Of a stretch of 36,656 nt of DNA, positions 33,895 through 36,656 are shown in pieces (the stretch's first letter is position 1; each line of letters starts with the position of its first letter). The notes beneath the pieces were generated by a model. That model searched no databases and was not told where the DNA came from. It worked only from the letters and a program-made list of their open reading frames with translations. The translations under genes were made by a program, and so were the position numbers. This stretch comes from Stenotrophomonas maltophilia (GTDB taxonomy: Bacteria; Pseudomonadota; Gammaproteobacteria; Xanthomonadales; Xanthomonadaceae): positions 11,240 to 47,895 of the forward strand of contig NZ_RAVT01000019.1 of assembly GCF_013464915.1 (NCBI RefSeq). The letters are read 5' to 3'.

Positions 33895-34992
33895 ATGATG
33901 GCCACGACAGTCGGGCAACAGCAGTTGGTGGCGGCACGCGCCGCCTTCGCCGAGGGCGATGCGCGTTCATTGGGCGTGCTGCCGCTGCCGCTGCAGCAGT
34001 CATGGCTGCGATCGCGCGCGGCGGGCCTGCTGCCCGGGCAGGAGCCGGACTATCGTCCGCTGCTGGGTGACGGTCGGCATCTTTCCGATTCCGGCGACCG
34101 TCGGCTCGCGCGCTGCGTGCGGCCGGAGCTGGAACAGCTGTGGGCTGCCTTTGGCGGGCGTGGCTGGACGATGTTCTGTGCCAACCGTGAGGGCATGGTG
34201 ATCGCGCAGCAGGCCCATGGCCTGGAAGATGCACCGCTGCTGCGTCCGATCCAGGTGGGGCGGCGGCTGGGCGAGGGCGAGATCGGCACCACGGCCCCGG
34301 CGGTCAGCCTGGCCGACGACCTGCCTGCGCTGGTGCGGGGCAATGAACACTACCTGCAGCGCTTCGCCCCGGTGTTCTGCCTCAGCGAGCCACTGCACGA
34401 TCTCGATGGGCGGGTATGCGGAGTGATCGATATCACCGGCCTGGGGGAGCGCGATCCCTCGTTGCTGCAGGGCTATTTCCGGCAGGCCGCGCTGGCCAGC
34501 GAGAACCGGCTGTTCCACACGCTTGCCGACGTGCACCTGCTGGCGCTGCAGCACGATCCGCGTTGGCTGGCGTCACCATTGCAGGGGCTGCTGGCGGTGC
34601 AGGAGGACGGCCAGCTGCGCGCGGCCAACCGTGTTGCGCGGCGCCTGCTGGGCCTGCCGCGTCGGGGGCCGTTGCCGCTGTTGAACCTGGAAAGCCTGTT
34701 TGCCGGCGCCAGTGCCGCGCAGCGGCGACGCCTGCTGCAACCGGGGGCGCCGCATCGGGTGCGGGTGGGCGAGGGCAGTGCGGTTTACCTGCAGCACCTG
34801 CAGGCACCGCGGAAGGTCGCTGGCCGCAGCGCGCAACGGCCTTCAGCGGCGACGATGGATGCACCGCTGCTGCGTGACCAGCAGCGTGAAGCGGCGCGCC
34901 GTGCGGCGCAGGCGGCGGACGGCAATCTGAGCCTGGCCGCACGCCAGCTGGGTATCTCGCGCACCACGCTGTACAAGCTGCTGCGCGGTTGA
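33895..34992 (+). CDS. AcoR-like transcriptional regulator lacking the AAA+ domain
   Basis: The 365-residue protein has the AcoR N-terminal layout: LPLQQSWLRSRAAGL, then a GAF domain (about 75-190) including VGRRLGEGEIGTTAPAVSLA, HYLQRFAPVFCLSEPLHD and CGVIDITG. A PAS-like piece follows (about 225-260). The C-terminus is a Fis-type helix-turn-helix (NLSLAARQLGISRTTLYKLL). There is no Walker A, no GAFTGA and no Walker B, so it cannot remodel sigma54 polymerase itself. Full AcoR proteins are about 600-660 residues. The start MMATTVGQQQ at 33895 is chosen. It sits downstream of the alcohol/aldehyde dehydrogenase genes and probably senses an aromatic or alcohol effector; this is inference. Confidence 0.85.
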   Translation: MMATTVGQQQLVAARAAFAEGDARSLGVLPLPLQQSWLRSRAAGLLPGQEPDYRPLLGDGRHLSDSGDRRLARCVRPELEQLWAAFGGRGWTMFCANREGMVIAQQAHGLEDAPLLRPIQVGRRLGEGEIGTTAPAVSLADDLPALVRGNEHYLQRFAPVFCLSEPLHDLDGRVCGVIDITGLGERDPSLLQGYFRQAALASENRLFHTLADVHLLALQHDPRWLASPLQGLLAVQEDGQLRAANRVARRLLGLPRRGPLPLLNLESLFAGASAAQRRRLLQPGAPHRVRVGEGSAVYLQHLQAPRKVAGRSAQRPSAATMDAPLLRDQQREAARRAAQAADGNLSLAARQLGISRTTLYKLLRG

Positions 34993-35001
34993 CGTTGCAG
35001 T

Positions 35002-35022
35002 CCGCCGGGCCATGCCCGGCGG
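35002..35022. terminator. Hairpin between convergent regulator and yajQ
   Basis: A perfect 9-bp stem CCGCCGGGC / GCCCGGCGG has a CAT loop between genes ending at 34992 (+) and 35028 (-). It lacks a T tract. Confidence 0.4.
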
Positions 35023-35027
35023 GCAGA

Positions 35028-35510
35028 TCAATCGCGGAAATTGTTGAACTGCAGCGGCAGCTCGAACTTGCCGGCCTTGAGCACGGCGATGGCGTCCTGC
35101 AGGTCATCGCGCTTCTTGCCCTGCACGCGCAGCTTGTCGCCGTTGATCTGGCTTTCCACCTTCAGCTTGGCCTCCTTCAGGGCGGCCGCGATCTTCTTGG
35201 CGATCTTCTGCTCGATGCCCTGCTTGACGGTGATCTTCTGCCGGGCCTGTGCCAGGTTGGTCTCGATGTCGCCGAACTCCAGGCTGAGCACATCAATGCC
35301 GCGTGCGGCCAGGCGTGCGCGCAGGATGTCGTTCATCTGCTTGAGCTGGAATTCGGTCGGTGCAGTCTGGTTGATGACATCGCCATCGCGCTCGAACCTG
35401 GCGTCCACGCCCTTGAAGTCGAAGCGGGTGGCCAGTTCGCGGTTGGCCTGGTCGATGGCGTTGGTCAGCTCGTGGGTGTCGACTTCGGACACGACGTCGA
35501 AGGAAGGCAT
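35028..35510 (-). CDS. yajQ: YajQ family nucleotide-binding protein
   Basis: The 160-residue cytoplasmic protein starts MPSFDVVSEVDTHELTNAID and contains RFDFKGVDARFE and VKQGIEQKIAKKIAAALKEA, followed by KLKVESQINGDKLRVQGKKRDDLQ and ending FNNFRD, all characteristic of YajQ (E. coli 163 residues). In Xanthomonas a YajQ homologue binds cyclic di-GMP and affects transcription of virulence genes, so a similar effector role is plausible here. The start at 35510 is fixed by the family N-terminus; the frame is open to 35561. Confidence 0.95.
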   Translation of the reverse strand: MPSFDVVSEVDTHELTNAIDQANRELATRFDFKGVDARFERDGDVINQTAPTEFQLKQMNDILRARLAARGIDVLSLEFGDIETNLAQARQKITVKQGIEQKIAKKIAAALKEAKLKVESQINGDKLRVQGKKRDDLQDAIAVLKAGKFELPLQFNNFRD

Positions 35511-35574
35511 GGGCGTGGCTCCGCAGGTTTCAGTGGCGGCCATTCTATCGTGCGGGGCCACGTGCCCGCCCTCC

Positions 35575-35672
35575 GTAGAGCCTTGCCCACGCCCTGGCAG
35601 CCGATTTTTTGTAGAGCCGAGCCCACGCTCGGCTGCTTCGTGAAGAGCATCCGGGCGTGGGCTCGGCTCTAC
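35575..35672. repeat. Three SMAG repeats in the yajQ / transporter gap
   Basis: GTAG heads occur at 35575 and 35611 (stem AGCCGAGC / GCTCGGCT), and an inverted copy ends in CTAC at 35669-35672. The 35611 copy and the inverted copy share about 18 identical bases and could pair with each other. The region also must hold the divergent promoters of yajQ and the transporter gene. Confidence 0.8.
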
Positions 35673-35701
35673 AGAAGGCAGCGACCGGGCGATAATGGGC
35701 C

Positions 35702-36598
35702 ATGAACGTGCAACGCTCCCCTTCGCGTGCGGTGGCCTGGATGGTCGCTGCGGTCGCCTGTTTCTCGCTGATGGACGCTGGCATGAAGCAGTTGTCGGCC
35801 AGCTATCCCACTCTGGAAGTGACCTTCCTGCGCGGCGCGGCCTCGCTGCCGTTCGTGCTGGTCTGGGTACTGGTCAGTGCCGGCCCGCGCTCGCTGGTGC
35901 CGCGGCGCTGGGGCCTGCACCTGCTGCGCGGCGCGCTGGGCATGGCGATGATCGGCTGCTTCGTGTTCGCCCTGCGCGACCTGCCGCTGTCCACCGCCTA
36001 CACCATCTATTTCGTTGCTCCGCTGTTGATCGCTGCACTCTCGGTGCCGCTGCTCGGTGAACGGGTCGGGCCGCGGCGCTGGGTCGCCATCGGCATCGGC
36101 CTGATCGGCGTGCTGGTGGTGCTGCGCCCTGGCGTGGATGGCTTCATCTCGGTGCCGGGGCTGATGGTGCTGGCCGCGGCCACCGCCTATGCCGTGGCCG
36201 CGATCACGGTCAGCCTGCTGACCCGCACCGATACGTCGCAGTCGATGGTGGTCTGGTTCCTGGTCATCATGGCGATCGGCGCGGGCCTGCTGGCCCTTCC
36301 CGGCTGGGTACCGCTGCAGCTGGCGCATGCGCCGCTGATCGCCGGCATGGGCCTGGCCGGGGCGCTGGGCCAGATCGCCCTGACCAAGGCCTTCCAGCTG
36401 GGCGAGGCGTCGATGATCGCGCCGTTGGAGTACAGCGGCCTGGTCTGGGTGATCGGTTGGGACCTGGCCTTCTGGGGCCAGCTGCCGGACGGCTATACCT
36501 GGGTGGGTGCGGCGATCATCGTGGCCTCGGGGCTGTACCTGCTGCACCGCGAGCGGGTGAACCGGCAGGAACCGCCGAAGCCGCTGGATCATCCCTGA
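35702..36598 (+). CDS. EamA/DMT-family transporter (RhaT type)
   Basis: The 298-residue inner-membrane protein has ten predicted helices arranged as two EamA repeats. The first repeat opens AWMVAAVACFSLMDAGMKQL and ends near LIGVLVVLRPG; the second runs from ISVPGLMVLAAATAYAV to AAIIVASGLYLLHRERV. The motif AYTIYFVAPLLIAALSVPLLGERV at the end of helix 4 is typical. Such proteins export metabolites or amino acids; the substrate is unknown. The ATG at 35702 starts MNVQRSPSRA. Confidence 0.92.
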   Translation: MNVQRSPSRAVAWMVAAVACFSLMDAGMKQLSASYPTLEVTFLRGAASLPFVLVWVLVSAGPRSLVPRRWGLHLLRGALGMAMIGCFVFALRDLPLSTAYTIYFVAPLLIAALSVPLLGERVGPRRWVAIGIGLIGVLVVLRPGVDGFISVPGLMVLAAATAYAVAAITVSLLTRTDTSQSMVVWFLVIMAIGAGLLALPGWVPLQLAHAPLIAGMGLAGALGQIALTKAFQLGEASMIAPLEYSGLVWVIGWDLAFWGQLPDGYTWVGAAIIVASGLYLLHRERVNRQEPPKPLDHP

Positions 36599-36605
36599 AG
36601 CGGGG

Positions 36606-36656
36606 GTAGTGCCGGCCGCTGGCCGGCAACCTCTCCGGCGCAAGGAGTTGCCGGCC
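36606..36656. repeat. SMAG repeat and partial inverted partner at the window end
   Basis: A full element GTAG plus stem TGCCGGCC / GGCCGGCA spans 36606-36630. GTTGCCGGCC at 36647-36656 starts an inverted second copy that runs off the window. Confidence 0.85.

Overview
The window reads as a chromosomal segment of a Stenotrophomonas species, most likely the S. maltophilia complex. The grounds are high G+C coding sequence, a complete F1Fo ATP synthase operon typical of gammaproteobacteria, and many copies of the GTAG-headed palindromes known as SMAG elements (REP-like repeats described in S. maltophilia). No phage genes, transposases, tRNA, rRNA or CRISPR arrays are visible. Every protein-coding gene appears intact.

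Layout. (1) 1-1914: lpdA, a lipoyl-domain-bearing dihydrolipoyl dehydrogenase of the pyruvate dehydrogenase complex, with its terminator. (2) 1948-2201: two long hairpin elements that share a 42-nt core but have unrelated arms. (3) 2313-3131 (-): an outer-membrane beta-barrel protein. (4) 3491-10860: the atp operon, atpI-B-E-F-H-A-G-D-C, with promoter, terminator and intercistronic hairpins, one of them a SMAG element between atpA and atpG. (5) 10883-11443: an inverted SMAG pair, a GATCCC hexamer array and a GtrA-like membrane protein. (6) 11520-13389: glmU and a GNAT acetyltransferase. (7) 13481-21288 (-): a seven-gene cluster encoding a membrane-fusion protein, an ABC ATPase, two MacB/FtsX-type permeases, a small secreted PDZ-like protein, an NtrC-type response regulator and a histidine kinase. 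It is preceded by a GG-N10-GC sigma54 promoter and a cluster of GTGTCCGG repeats. (8) 21492-23330: glmS, divergent from that cluster. (9) 23778-26550: a CBS-domain protein, two VOC/glyoxalase-fold proteins (one gloA) and a PLP-dependent cysteine-synthase-like enzyme. (10) 26600-29206: a hypothetical protein and oligopeptidase A (prlC). (11) 29311-30677 (-): an SDR oxidoreductase and a DUF1415 protein. (12) 30871-34992: an aldehyde dehydrogenase, a zinc alcohol dehydrogenase and an AcoR-like regulator that lacks the AAA+ domain. (13) 35028-36598: yajQ and a drug/metabolite transporter, with SMAG repeats between and after them.

How the genes fit together. The atp genes form one energy-coupling operon. 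glmS and glmU supply UDP-GlcNAc for the cell envelope and flank the ABC/two-component cluster. The histidine kinase of that cluster has two membrane helices joined by only about five residues. It could therefore read the state of its partner transporter within the membrane, as BceS-type kinases do, but signal through a sigma54 activator. The GTGTCCGG sites lie between the ABC operon and glmS, so the regulator could affect both. The aldehyde/alcohol dehydrogenase pair with its adjacent regulator looks like an aromatic alcohol/aldehyde oxidation module. The most unusual signals are this sigma54-linked ABC system and the twin hairpin element near position 2000.
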